64,000 nt of DNA, taken from assembly GCA_012845835.1 (NCBI GenBank), contig JABAKD010000003.1:557984-621983 (forward strand), given 5' to 3'. The DNA is from Undaria pinnatifida. Its lineage: Eukaryota > Sar > Phaeophyceae > Laminariales > Alariaceae. The translations under genes and the position numbers were made by a program. The notes under the pieces are model-generated. The model worked only from the letters and a program-made list of their open reading frames with translations, had not been told where the DNA came from and did no database searches. Below, one piece after another: positions 22,120-32,765 of the stretch (position 1 is its first letter; each line of letters starts with the position of its first letter).

Positions 22120-22840
22120 TACCCGCGGGCCGGCCCGTGTCTCGGCCTGTAAATGTGGGTTGATTGGGGCGGGGCGGACGTCGAAGTCATCATGGTAGTA
22201 CTTACCGCACATAACATATGATGGGCCGCGGCCCGGGCCGGCCCGCGAAAACGCGTGGGGCATGTCATGGGCAGGGTGGACTTCGTCATCGCACATATTA
22301 TAGCAGCAATACTACACCACATTTCATGGGTCGCGGCCCGGGCCGGCCTGTGAAAATTCGTGGGCCGCCTCATGGGCTCGGCAGGGCGGCTCATGTCAAG
22401 CCCACATCTCATGGGCCGCGGCCCGGCCCAGCCCATCAAATTTTCACATGATGGGCCGCGGCCCAGCCCGGCCCTTCAAATTTTCATATAATGGGCCGCG
22501 GCCCGGCCCGGCTCATCAAATTTCCACACGATGGGCCGCAGCTCGGCCCGCCCCATCAAATTTTCGAAACTCTCGGCCCGGCCCAACTCGGCCCACCAAT
22601 TTTCAAAACTCTCGACCCGGCCCGGCCCGGCCCATCAATTTTTCAAAACTCTCGGCCCGGCCCGGCCCGGCCCATCACATTTTCAATTTTTTCGGCCCGG
22701 CCCGGCCCAGCCCATCGCATTTTCGAAAATCTCGGCCCGGCCTATAACAATTTTCAGATCGACCCCGCCCGGCCCGGCCCATGACAATTTTTAGATCGGC
22801 CCCGCCCGGCCCGGCCCGCACTTTCGGCCCATGACATGCC
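22120..22840 (+). repeat. GGCCCGGCCCGGCCCATCAAATTTTC array, locus 2
   Basis: About 16 units of 40-60 bp, same orientation and make-up as 18318-18690: CATGGGCCGCGGCCCGGCCC then CATCAAATTTTCA. It includes a sub-block where ACTCTCGGCCCGG replaces the GGGCCGC start, showing local amplification. The coding-looking P/R/G-rich frames are repeat translation. Confidence 0.85.
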
Positions 22841-23094
22841 CTGATGTTTTCTATCTCACACACACCAGCAGTGCGCACGATAATGCTGTTACTGTAATGC
22901 TTTTGAAAGTATTTTTTTGCTCAATTTTCCAGAAAGTAAATGGCATGTGCTTGATGTGCCTGGGAGGTAGATGCTTTTTTTGCTGGTTACACGTTGGCAA
23001 GAGTACATACTGGACTGTTGTATACTTCGAAGTACTGTACGAGATGTGCATGAAATGTGCTGAGCACATCAACAAACACAGTATATTACAAGTA

Positions 23095-23255
23095 CCATCA
23101 ACGCAGCTTGCAAAGATGAGTATTGTGACCCGAAATTCGTCGAACTCACGGCTTACTTCCTTGAAATATTTTTTTATAAAAATTGAAAAACGTCAGCTGT
23201 GAGTACAACCGATTGAATGATTGAAACTCAACTTTGCAAGCTGCGTGGTACATCT
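23095..23255. mobile_element. Palindromic MITE (GCAGCTTGCAAAG family)
   Basis: Ends ACGCAGCTTGCAAAGATGAG and CAACTTTGCAAGCTGCGT are inverted, with internal TCAGCTGTGAGT and CGAACTCACGGCT arms around a T-rich core. No coding capacity. Confidence 0.7.
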
Positions 23256-23772
23256 ATGTTTCACTCGTAAATATACGGGTGTATCGGAAATGAAGGTACT
23301 GCTGTGTCGGACGGCCAAGATATAAATTATGTCGATGCTGTCAAGTGTTGTAGCCTATCTGGTACTACTATTGTGTTCTGCGCATATAGTTTATAGGTTT
23401 ACCGAAGCTAGAGTAGCTGCGACTTTCATGTACCCGGCCTGTAAGCATTCGGGTGCAGCTTCAAACTGCTTTTTTATATCATGAGGATCAAACATATAAC
23501 ACGCGCGAACGACCTTCCGTAAATTTTGTGCAACTACTGCTGTATATACTGCGGCACACGGCGGTTGCTCGTAGCTGTTCACGTCTGCTCAATGATCACT
23601 GCTTACTGCTCACTGCTCACGCATGAGATCATGTGTCATACTCTTATGTATTTAAATATAACGACCGTTTAATATTATACATTAATAAAAAAACGGTCCT
23701 TAAATTTATATCTAAAGTAGTATTGTACAGTCAGCGAAAAACGATGTGTGCATTCATCAATAAGCATCTCAC

Positions 23773-24069
23773 CCCGTTCTCCTTAGCGGTGCCTCCCTCC
23801 ACCACGCCCGCTACCCTTACCCCTGGAGACCCCGGGTTTAGCTCCTCCAGCTGGATGCCCAACGGCTTTGGTAGCGACACTCGCACGAACTGGCCGTCCT
23901 TGCTCATCGTCTGGCCTGCTGCTCTGCGAGTGCCTGATCTTCTTGTTCGCTGCTCAGAAGCAGGTGCCTGGAAGGGAAGGTGTGTGCCTCCGGGCACGAA
24001 GGACCAGGCTCTTGCATCTCGGAGGAGCAAGCCCCCCAGAAAGAGGAGGTAGCACTTCGGAAAGGCCAT
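23773..24069 (-). CDS. PDZ/ferredoxin-like plastid protein, exon 1
   Basis: Starts at ATG 24069 and ends at donor GTGAGA (99 codons, phase 0). Residues 1-21 form a hydrophobic signal peptide (YLLFLGGLLL) with predicted cleavage ARA|WSF; W at +1 followed by a basic, hydroxylated stretch (ASEQRTRRSGTRRAAGQT) is the bipartite plastid presequence pattern of heterokont algae. Residues about 61-99 begin a PDZ domain: FVRVSLPKPLGIQLEELN, with PLGI as the carboxylate-binding loop, then VVEGGTAKENG. The domain is completed by exon 2 at 884-1192. An upstream in-frame TTG is not needed as start. The gene is divergent to the J-domain gene. Confidence 0.85.
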
Positions 24070-24289
24070 TGTAGTCAAGGGCGAGGAAAGCAAAGCAAAG
24101 TGCTATGCACTTTTGTACTCTCAAGCAGCGTAGCGTAGATCAGAAAAAAGGAGGGGACGGTTAGATGATATCCCCATTTAATAAATTTATGTTCAATAGT
24201 TCGAACTCCCGTTTTTCAATTTTCGCATCTCCTTTAGTTTCGGGTGTGTGCTTCGGTTTCCATCTTCTGGTGCTGCTGTGTTCTGCGCT
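24070..24289. promoter_or_regulatory. Shared divergent promoter region, 220 bp
   Basis: The start codons of the minus-strand PDZ gene (24069) and the plus-strand J-domain gene (24290) are only 220 bp apart, so both promoters and 5' UTRs lie here. An AT-rich TTTAATAAATTTATG core lies at about 24176-24191. No TATA box, initiator or transcription start can be fixed from sequence alone. Confidence 0.6.
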
Positions 24290-27200
24290 ATGGCTGCATC
24301 TGCAGGTGGACGGGGTATCGGGGAAAAAGAGGGTTATAGTGCACCTAAAGGTGAGCACGTGGTGCGTTCTCTGGGAAAAAATCTAGGTTGATTTCGGCAG
24401 GCTTCTGCGACCACTAACAACTAACAACTAACAACTAATTGCTGTGTTCTGCTTGCTGTTGCAACCTAACTAACTCTGTACTCTGTACTCGTACAAAACA
24501 AGCGCAATGACAGCGCATCATACTCGTACGTGTAGCGCGGGCTTGATCTTGCGAAATACCTGGTACAGCAGTAGTCACAGCCTGATAGATCGAAGGACCG
24601 CTTCCACCACCTTTTGTTGCGCCAAGCGCCTTATCGGCGTCATTATCTCACTCTGTTCGGACGCGTACAGCGCAGACAGGAGGTGCAGACCGTGCCGTAA
24701 GGTGCGAAGCTCTGGCTCTAGGGTTACCAGGTACACCAAGTATCTCGTTATTTTGGCAACGCTTTCGAACAACTGCAACGTTGAGAGCAGCGGTGCCACG
24801 ACTCTGACCGGCAGCAAGAGCAGCAGTTCGTAACAGCACCACGGCTGTGCCCCGCACTCGTATGATTGCGTTCCGCGGTCTAACACAGCAGTTAGTTGTG
24901 GTTACCATTTGGCCCAGCTTTAATACTTACGAGGTTGGTTGATAACCCACACCACAGCAGTAGTACTACAACGCTTCATTACACCTCCAAGAAATTTCCC
25001 ACGCAGTCGAAGTTGGTGTTGGGGTAAGGGTCAAGGCTTCAACGCAAGTATATTTCAACATTTTTTTCCAAGCTGGGCCAAAGTCTGCAGTCTACTCATA
25101 CCTCTTGCTGCCCTCGTCCGACAGGCAGAACGAACATCATGCGCTCGTTATGTATCAGAACGAACATCACACGCGCTCGTACGTATCGTACCAGATTCTA
25201 GAAATCTACATATTCGGGGTCGCAACAACACCGCAGTCTCAAGAGTCTCAGCTGGGCCATCGCATAGGACGTCCTACGGGACATCGCATGGGACATCATA
25301 TGGCGTGGATGTCTCATGGGACGTCCCATGGTTCACGCCATAAGCTGCCGTGTGTACTATGCATAGAATGTGACACGGCATGGCATGCCTATGGGACGTG
25401 GGACGTCCCTTGACACGATCTACTGTATGAGCCGTGCCATAGGTAAACCGAGTCGTGTAGATCATACCAGCAGGCGGCACCAAGGTAAGAACTACACGTA
25501 TGATCCGAGAGTAGAGAGCTAGCGGTTTCTTCCCCGTCAGGATCCCGTCTATCATCGTATGCTGTGTGTACCGTGTCCGGGTACTGATGTACGTCGTGGT
25601 TTATGATGAGTCAAGTGAGCCAACGACATAGACTGGCCCAAGTGCTCCTGAGTTAGGGGATGCACCCGGACTGTAATGTAGGGAGACTCCCCGACACGTG
25701 TTGCAGCATGATACTGTTAACAGTCGCAGTGCTGAGCACTCCCACTACAGAGTAGACAGTTAGTTGATTAGACAACCCACAGCCCGAGTTAACCAATAGA
25801 CATTGACTCCCTGTTGCTAATGTTAAATGCCCGACCCGTCTGTGTCTCCGTTTCGGCAGGTGCTGGTGTTTCTGCTGCTCCTGCTACTGCTGCTGCCAAA
25901 GAGGTGGTCCGGGAAGAGGGAGAGAAAGAGGAAGGCACGTTTAGCTTTAAGGGGCAGGTTATCGCCGCCATCGTCGTCACCGCTGTAGCGGGAAACATCC
26001 TAGGAGCACGCCGCTATAGGTGACACCTGTTCTTGGGGGATGTATGGAATATTTTTGTATGTATTCATTGATCGATATACAGAGTACGAGTACAGGACAC
26101 CTGCCGAGGAACATAATTACTGACGCAGGCTGAGTTTCTTATCAAGAAAGGGTGCATGCTACACTAACTTCTAAGTATAACGACTCCCAGATTTCTTGTT
26201 ATTTTTTGTATTTTTGAGCCTGCAGTTTTTAATATCCTGTTTGTTATCGCGTGTTCTGTTCTGCTTGTATGGGGGTTGTAAAAGGCGATATTACGGAGGA
26301 CGATAGTAAATAGGACCAACTATTGCTAGTAAAAATAGATGAATATATAGGTTTTTGTGTTCACCGTAGGTCCTACTTACTAGGGTCCCCCGTGATAGTA
26401 GTAACTGTTACCACATTAACTCGTCGCCGTAGTCTAGTCCGTGGTCGCAAGGCAGGCTCCACGGGGCCTTAGGTTTGGCCTCGCCTTGGTGGGATATGTT
26501 CACACGTCCGACAGATCACCGATCCCCACTTGATGATCTAGCTCTTTCAGGGAAGATCTGTATCGTCTAGCTCATGTCACCGGGTGGAAGCCGTGGGATC
26601 TGCATGATCTGGCGATTGTCCCCAAGGTTGGATCTGCACTCTATATATACAGATCCTGCACAACATCTCATAACGGCCGATACAGGATCTAGATGATCTA
26701 GATGATCTAGATCATCTACATCGTGATGTGTCAGAGGTGTGGATGTGTCGGTGTGTGTCGGCTTCACATAAGGCTGACTCCTGTGCTTTTTTTTGGAGTG
26801 ATTCTATTTTGCCTTTAAGGAGGTTTTTGCGTAATTTCGGCTCATTTCTAGTCAGTTCTGATCAGAATGACATCTTATTATGGGGACTTTGTATGGAAAC
26901 AAAGCCCTCCCGAGATTTCACCAGCGGATAAATCTGCTGGCGTGATCAAATTTTGGAGCCCAGATTTGATCAAAGGCAAAAATGTTGCTAGTCGGTGGTC
27001 ACCCCACAGGCTCCACGGCTCTTTCGGTGGGGTCTTGCTCGCCTCGGGGGGTATGATAATGGGTACCGGTAAGGCTTGCGAGTTGTCTGACTTTACTAAT
27101 AGTAAGTCGCCGACAAGTTATTCGTTGTTTCTGAAGCAGGCGTTGCAGTTAGTTGCGTGCGAGAATTTGCGAGGTTCTGCGTGTTCGTATCTGACTGACG

Positions 27201-28560
27201 CGTTTCGTAGCTAGACTCGACTTTTTTTCGTTAGTGAGAAAAATGCGAGTACTTTAAAAGGCAGATAGTTGGTTTACTTCGTCACTCAACAACAGGTACA
27301 TAGAATAACTAGCTGTCAAGTCCAACCAACTCACACCCCTAAAAACAAGCGCGAGTACTTTAAGTGTCAGATAGTTGGTTTACTTCGTCACCCAGCAACA
27401 GGTACATATAATAACTAGCTGTCAAGTCCAGCCAACCCACATCCCTAAAAATGACCCTCTTGTACGATGCGATTATCATTTCCCTGTCCCCTCTATCCGA
27501 AACACGCCTCCCGCAGAAAAAGCATGGTGGATCAAGTAGCCCGGCATGCTACGCGCAAGGCCGAGACGGAGAGGATGGCGAAGGCGGCGAGGGATAGGGC
27601 CAGACAAGCGCGGGATGCTGGGGCAGCAGGGGGTGGAGCGGGGGGGGAGGGGTCCGGTGGCGCCAGCGCTTCGTTTAGTGGAAACCCGTTGGGTAGGGGG
27701 GCGCCGGAGGGGTGGAAGTTTGACGAAAGCAGGGAGCCGGCGTTTGGGGAACAGCGATTGAATTCACAGGTGCTGGGTGGGAAAGGGTCTACCGTCTCCC
27801 TGTGATCGCTGCAAAACTATTCCCATTCTAATACTGAGTAGTTTGTGCCCAATACTTGGATTGCGGTTCTAAAGGGGCTTTAGAGCAGCACCCACGATTT
27901 CGAGAACAACTACTTGGATTCAGTGGGGAATTATTTTTGCAGTAGCCCAAGGGTAAATCTTAAGTTCTTTCTCAAGGCTTGTTTCGTTTTTGTGTTTTTT
28001 TTGTTTTTTTGTTTTTTTGTTTTTTCCTGCCCGTAGGCGCGTGCTACGATAGAGGTACTTCGCATCACTTTTTCGCCCAAAATAATTTTTGAATGGCGGA
28101 ACTTCCAATTCCGTTTGGAGCCCCCAAACCCCTCTCTAATATAGATCTAGGTAGTTTTATCCCCGAAAAAGGGTTTCCAGTTGTAAAGGCGTTAAACCCA
28201 AATCGTCGGAATGACATTATTTCTTTGCGAAATGATTGTTTTTGTATGCCTGCATTTTTATTTTTGTCAAACAAATTGGGTCAGGAATAGAACTTCCAAA
28301 GTGAGGGGCCCCAGAAAAAAATTGGCGCTCCGGCGCGCACCTCTACCGTGGCATGTGTCCATGCGTAGAGAGTATCGGAGGCGTGCGTGCCGAACGGGAG
28401 ACGTTGATTGAATTTTCATTGAAAGCAGGGGAAGGGCTTGTGTCTGATTGCTAGTTGCAGGGCCTTTGTTGTTATTGTAGGTGGTGGTTGTGTTGTCGGT
28501 TGTGGTCGTGGTCTAATAATATGGTGGTGGTGGGAGTTGTGGTGGTGGTGGAGGGGGTTG

Positions 28561-28644
<84 letters not shown>

Positions 28645-31112
28645 CATTGTCGGTGTTGCTGTTGTTGTTGGCTGCTGCTGCTGCTGTTGCGGGTGTTGTT
28701 GCTACTGCTGTTGTTTTTGCTGCGGCTGTCGTGTCGCGGCTGTCGTGTCGGTTGCTGTTGCTTGCGTGCGCGGCAGCTGAAGGACAAAAAGTGTTTGTTG
28801 GCTGTCGTTGCTGTCCCCCTCCGTCCCCTCCCTCCCCCCCCCTTCCTCCGTCCTAACGACGGGTACCGCGATAGGGATAGCGCTTTGGAGTCATCTCACG
28901 CTAGGGCCGCAGCAGATTCTCAGAATTTTCTGAGCTCTCCTGACACGAGGAGCTCAATACCTCACCCGAAACATGACGTGGAAGGCATTCTTTCGCGCAA
29001 CCCGACCACCATTTCTATGCGTTAGTCCTAAAAAAAAGTTAAATAACTGGTGAAATGATCACACTAACCTATAGTTCCACACGTGAGGAAAGTCAACCTG
29101 TCAGCAAAGTGTGGACCTAAAAAGGGCAAACCCTACCGTGGGCTGATTCTTTTTTGGAGGAAATATTTTCGGACTGACGGCGGGTCCTCATCTGAGGAGG
29201 TACCCAATATCGTATGGATTTTAGTTATGCTTTACAAATATACCTAGACCATTAGTTGTATTTTTTATCCGGTGGTATGTACACCGTCTGTCAACACTCA
29301 GTTTTGGGGGTGGGCCGTATAATTCCTCAAGTGAAACATCCTCAAATAGCATTGGGTGCACAATCTTGCGGTAGCTGGCGTCTAACCCTCTCCTGCCGCC
29401 CCCCGAATTCCAAAGCACCCATCCGCATATTGATTGGCTAAATGCGCGGTTTGCATGTGTTCGGGCTGCGAGTTGCCTAACTACTCTGATAGCAAGTCGT
29501 CGACTAGTTTTTTCAAGTCGGCTACATTTGTTGTTAGTTCCGTGTAATATTAAGTCGCCGACTATTATTATACTCCATGCGAGTCGACGAGGGAAGAAAT
29601 AGCTGGAGTCTTCTCGCGATAAAAATGAAGGCGCGTGCCGTAGTGGGGAGGAGAGAGCATAGCCTGCTTGGTGACCCCGGATTTGAATTGGGTCTAGGGA
29701 GGGAGAAGGAGAAGGAAAAATTCGAAGATAATGTAAGGGATGAGCAAAAACGAACAATAAATAAATAAATAAATAGTAGTAATGGTTGGCTACGTATTAA
29801 CGTTGGTTCCTTGCCGTAATTGCGGAAATCTGCGCTTTTGTACCTGTCTGATGCCCTTGTGACACGCAGCATGTTTCATATCTGGTATCGAGAGTTTTTT
29901 TTTTTTGCTCATCCCAGCTATTATCTTCGCACTTTTTCTTTCTCCTCTCTCCCTAGACTTAACTCAGATCCGGGGTCATTAAGCAGGATCTTCTCCCCCC
30001 CTCCCCACTACGGTACGCGCCTTTGTTTTTATCACGAGAAGGGTACAGCACTTTCTTCCCGCGTCGACTCGCATCGAATGGCACTACGCTCAGTTGGTCG
30101 GCTTTGTGCGCCACGCAACTAGCTGTTGGTTTTATATAACTCTCCGGTAGACCACTCAGTGACGGAATGATCTAAAGGGTAGTGTTTTATCACCAAATAG
30201 TGCTCCAAACGTGAGTATAGTTCTAGTGGGGCTACGCCTGAGGTTCATCCGTTCCCCGGTACGTCAGATTGACGACGCAGGGCACACCATCCTGGACCAA
30301 AACTACTAGCTATTAATAGCCGTCAAGTCCAGCCAGTCTTAACGCCCTAACATATGGAAACCCCTTTGTTCCACGGCGCAGGTGGTGGAACATTTGTCTA
30401 CCCTAGGCGTTACAAATTTCGTGGCAGGCCGGGCGGAGGTGCAGGCAGCGTATCGCTGCAGGGCGATGCATCTTCACCCCGACAGGTGAGAAGAGGCGTT
30501 TTTTGGGGGGGCGGAAAGAAGGCGGGAGAAGAGCGGGGGGGGATCGGGGACGTATACATTTTTGTGTAGTTTGTTTTTCTGTTCGGTGCTCCGGGAGATG
30601 GGTTGGGGACGTACAACTTTATTTTATATCCCGGCCTTTTTGTTTGTTTTGTGGCTTCGTAGTCTTCGTGGTCTTTTTTTAGGTTTGCGTTATCATGGAT
30701 AATTTCCTGATATTTCTTGGTTTACAACTGATACGGGATGGCATGCCACCTCCAGTAGCACTGGTTCTTAGTGTTTTGTTTTTTTCCAACGGGACGCTCT
30801 GTTCGCCTTTTTTGTGATTATGGGCCAGATTTCAAGGAATAATATTTTTGTTCAACATGGCCAAGACGCGACCATCGCCGAGCAAAACCAGTGTGTCTGT
30901 TTTTGTTACTCGTACTCGTATTTAAGAGTATGCTTAGTCTATTTGTTTACGCTTTCTGTTTTGCTTTTTGATGTTTTGTTTTCGGCAGGAGCGCCAATAC
31001 CGTCCTTGGAGGGGCCTCGAAAAACGCGAACGAGCAGGAGTTCAAGAGAGTTTCTGCGGCGTACACGTGGTTAGACCACAACTACTTCATGCGCGGGAGA
31101 CATCCGTCGTGA
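24290..31112 (+). CDS. Membrane-anchored J-domain (DnaJ-like) protein, 5 exons, 233 aa
   Basis: J-domain co-chaperones stimulate Hsp70 ATPase activity. Exons: 24290-24350, 25860-26019, 27517-27769, 30382-30485, 30989-31112 (TGA). All introns are GT-AG and phases match (1, 2, 0, 2); 702 nt in total. Residues 1-50 are Ala/Gly/charged; about 52-68 (GQVIAAIVVTAVAGNIL) form one short membrane segment, followed by RRYRKS. Residues 75-110 are a highly charged helix (ARHATRKAETERMAKAARDR), then a Gly/Ser linker. The J domain is about 162-227: LGVTN, helix II AEVQAAYRCRAMHLHPD with the invariant HPD at 190-192, and helix III QEFKRVSAAYTWL. The HPD sits at an exon junction. The C-terminal J domain after an N-terminal anchor makes it a class C J-protein facing one side of a membrane; which organelle is unknown. 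The loop after HPD is longer than usual. Confidence 0.87.
26515..26770 (+). repeat. Dispersed repeat with GATCTAGAT core, copy 1
   Basis: Lies in intron 2 of the J-domain gene. Landmarks: CAGATCACCGATCCCCACTT, TATATATACAGATCCTGCAC, AACATCTCATAACGGC and a (GATCTA)n run. An inverted copy lies at 35375-35545 and an expanded one at 54310-54720. Confidence 0.7.
27232..27450 (+). repeat. Tandem duplication of about 108 bp in intron 2 of the J-domain gene
   Basis: GCGAGTACTTTAA...CAGATAGTTGGTTTACTTCG...AACAACAGGTACATA...AACTAGCTGTCAAGTCCA occurs at about 27246-27340 and 27351-27447 with few changes. A related TAGCTATTAATAGCCGTCAA piece is at 30308-30335. Confidence 0.7.
28034..28370. mobile_element. 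MITE-like element with CTACGATAGAGGTAC ends
   Basis: Left end CGTGCTACGATAGAGGTAC and right end GCACCTCTACCGTGGCATG are inverted and imperfect. Internal words (AATGGCGGAACTTCC, GGAATGACATTATTTC) recur in related copies at 36395-36720, 48405-48850, 59340-59670 and 60280-60540. Lies in intron 3 of the J-domain gene. Confidence 0.6.
28558..28644 (+). repeat. (TTG)n microsatellite
   Basis: About 29 perfect TTG units, continuing into an imperfect TTG/CTG-rich tract to about 28720. It gives spurious poly-Leu, poly-Cys and poly-Val frames. Confidence 0.95.
28888..29150. mobile_element. MITE-like repeat, family of 58442-58699
   Basis: Starts TCATCTCACGCTAGGGCCGC and ends GCAAACCCTACCGTGGGCTG, inverted ends of the CCCACGGTAGGG family. 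Interior shared with 258-545 and 58442-58699 (GAGCTC near-palindromes, GCGCAACCCGACCA). Confidence 0.6.
29577..29775 (+). mobile_element. SINE-like element with (AATA)n tail
   Basis: GAGTCGACGAGGGAAGAAAT, TCTTCTCGCGATAAAAATGA and GGCGCGTGCCGTAGTGGGGA lead to an AATAAATAAATAAATAAATA tail at about 29755-29775, typical of a retroposed 3' end. An inverted copy of the family follows at 29885-30080 and another at 60580-60775. Confidence 0.6.
29885..30080 (-). mobile_element. SINE-like element, inverted copy
   Basis: Reverse-complement match to 29577-29775 (ATCCGGGGTCATTAAGCAGG, CCCCACTACGGTACGCGCCT, GCGTCGACTCGCAT). The minus-strand 3' end carries an A-rich tail (T13 on the plus strand). The two copies form a loose 500-bp inverted pair in intron 3 of the J-domain gene. 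Confidence 0.6.
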
Positions 31113-31590
31113 AATTTGAAAGCACTTCATCCTAGTTTTTATTTTTAACTTGCTTCCGACACGATGGCCGGTATCCTTGCATCCGTCCAGCTTTTGGACC
31201 CGTGGGCGTCGCTCAGAAGAAGTGTATTATGTTGAAATATGGCGCTCTCTGGGCCCAGATGAAGACGAAAGACGTACGAAAGCAAGAAAATACAGACTGT
31301 GGGTTGTAAGCGAGGTGGGCTGCAGCCACCCTCGACCGACATCGGTACGATACACCACGCTGCGGCTAGGTGTACCCTACGGTTCGTTGTACTGATCGAC
31401 CCACATCACTGTTCCTCGATGCTTGCTCGTGGAGGTCGCTACTCCGTGGCTCTTCAGCTACGTCAACTTTGTGCTGTGGCCATTGCCCCGACGACCGACT
31501 AGACCAAGACTCGTTTCATGTAACGTTCTTACAATTATTGTACTTCCGCCGCAAATTCACCACTACTATGTCAAGTAATACGTAGATAGA
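31113..31590. other. Intergenic, downstream of the J-domain gene
   Basis: No gene or recognised repeat. Presumably holds the 3' UTR and the cleavage site; no AATAAA is seen close to the stop codon. Confidence 0.4.
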
Positions 31591-31593
31591 TTA

Positions 31594-32763
31594 GAGTGTT
31601 TGCGAAAATACGTTTTAAAAAATTTACTTGCCTTCCGCTAAAAAAAGTGAATTGCCTTCCCACCGAGTTTTTGGTGTGTTTGCGCTAGCGGTAAACAAAA
31701 TCCTGCAGGCGACGCCTCCGAAATTTAGTAGGGAAACGGGGATGTGCGCGATTGTAATATACGTACGAGTACAGCAGCAGCAGTACGAGTACTCGTAGCA
31801 GGTAGTATTATACGATATACGAGTACTCGTTGTACGTACTCCAGTCTCGAGTCTCTCGTTTCAGGTGCAGCAGTACCTGGAACACGGTACATGCAAGCAC
31901 CCAACAGACTGCAAATCAGAGGTATGGCGGTCTGTCTCGCGCGTAAAAAACTCCTTGTGAGCAGCGACTACCTCATTACACGTGCTACAAGCAGAGCAAC
32001 GCCTTCCTCATGCGACGGAAGGGAAGGCGAAGCGCGGTTTCCCCATGGAACGTGGACCTGTTATTGCGAAGCACCACCCTGCGAAGAATCCGCAGTGAAC
32101 GCAGCGGTTTAGGGCAGAGGAGTTTCCGCTCCTCTGCCCTAAACCGAAAGTCATGCCACGCTTCAGTCGCGGTGATGTTGGAGAAGCGCGGTGGCTGCTG
32201 TCGCACAGATGGACCGATACGAGTCCTATCTTGCCAGATGCGGCACACGATAGCCGCAATCAAGGCGCGTGGTGTCGCTCTCTGCGTTGAGGCTCCTCTC
32301 CGCGTGCGTGCGTTCGACTCCGCCAGCTGCGAGAAGTTCACCACAGCTTGCAGCAAGCGCTGAACCCTTGGTCACGGACGCAGAGGGCAGCAACAGACGG
32401 TTCATCACCGGCCTGCTGCATATCTCTGATGTTACGCCTGCGCGTCATGCTCAGGGTACTACCCTCTCAATCCTCCGTGCGTTCGTATTAGTAGCTTGTG
32501 TTGTGTCGTGACAACAGCGTGGTGCTTCAAACTGGTCCTGCTTAGGGCGCTATAGACCCTTGCAGAGGCGTTCTGCCTCGGACAAATGCTCGGTGTGTTG
32601 TAGGCCAATGAAACAGAGAGACAAAATTTACCGTAACTTTTGATCAAAACCTACCTTCGACAAAGTACATTTTTGCCTTTTTTTCAAAAATTTACCGCAA
32701 GTATTGCCTTCGGGACAATTTTTGAAGAAGTAAATTTCTAAAAACGTACTTTCGCAAACACTC
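31594..32763. mobile_element. TIR DNA transposon remnant, about 1.17 kb, with central hairpin
   Basis: Inverted ends TAGAGTGTTTGCGAAAATAC... and its reverse complement (CGTACTTTCGCAAACACTCTA) match for about 35-40 bp with a few changes. They are flanked by TA on each side, compatible with a TA target duplication. Subterminal GCCTTC/GAAGGC words repeat on both sides. Internal frames on both strands (31985-32363, 32269-32511) are broken and show no transposase motif that I recognise. Confidence 0.7.
32105..32146. repeat. Perfect 18-bp stem, 6-nt loop hairpin
   Basis: CGGTTTAGGGCAGAGGAG (32105-32122) and CTCCTCTGCCCTAAACCG (32129-32146) are exact reverse complements around TTTCCG. It lies near the middle of the 31594-32763 element. 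Confidence 0.9.
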
Positions 32764-32765
32764 TA

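Larger units (their letters stand above)
1193..23772 (-). other. Giant 22.6-kb intron of the PDZ/ferredoxin-like gene
   Basis: Bounded on the minus strand by GTGAGA (donor, 23772) and CAG (acceptor, 1193). Both flanks are phase 0, and joining them completes one PDZ domain (AKENG then EVGPS). The interval holds segmental arrays, SINEs, MITEs, a hAT element, a satellite and a possible nested plus-strand gene. No other exon is needed for the domain. A misassembly bringing two genes together is less likely, because phase and domain halves fit exactly. Confidence 0.65.

Noticed and set aside
26867..27214. 115-codon plus-strand ORF in intron 2 of the J-domain gene
   Set aside because: No motif, and including it would break the phase match between exons 2 and 3.
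28438..29025. 195-codon poly-Cys/Leu ORF
   Set aside because: Artefact of the (TTG)n tract; all three frames give homopolymers.
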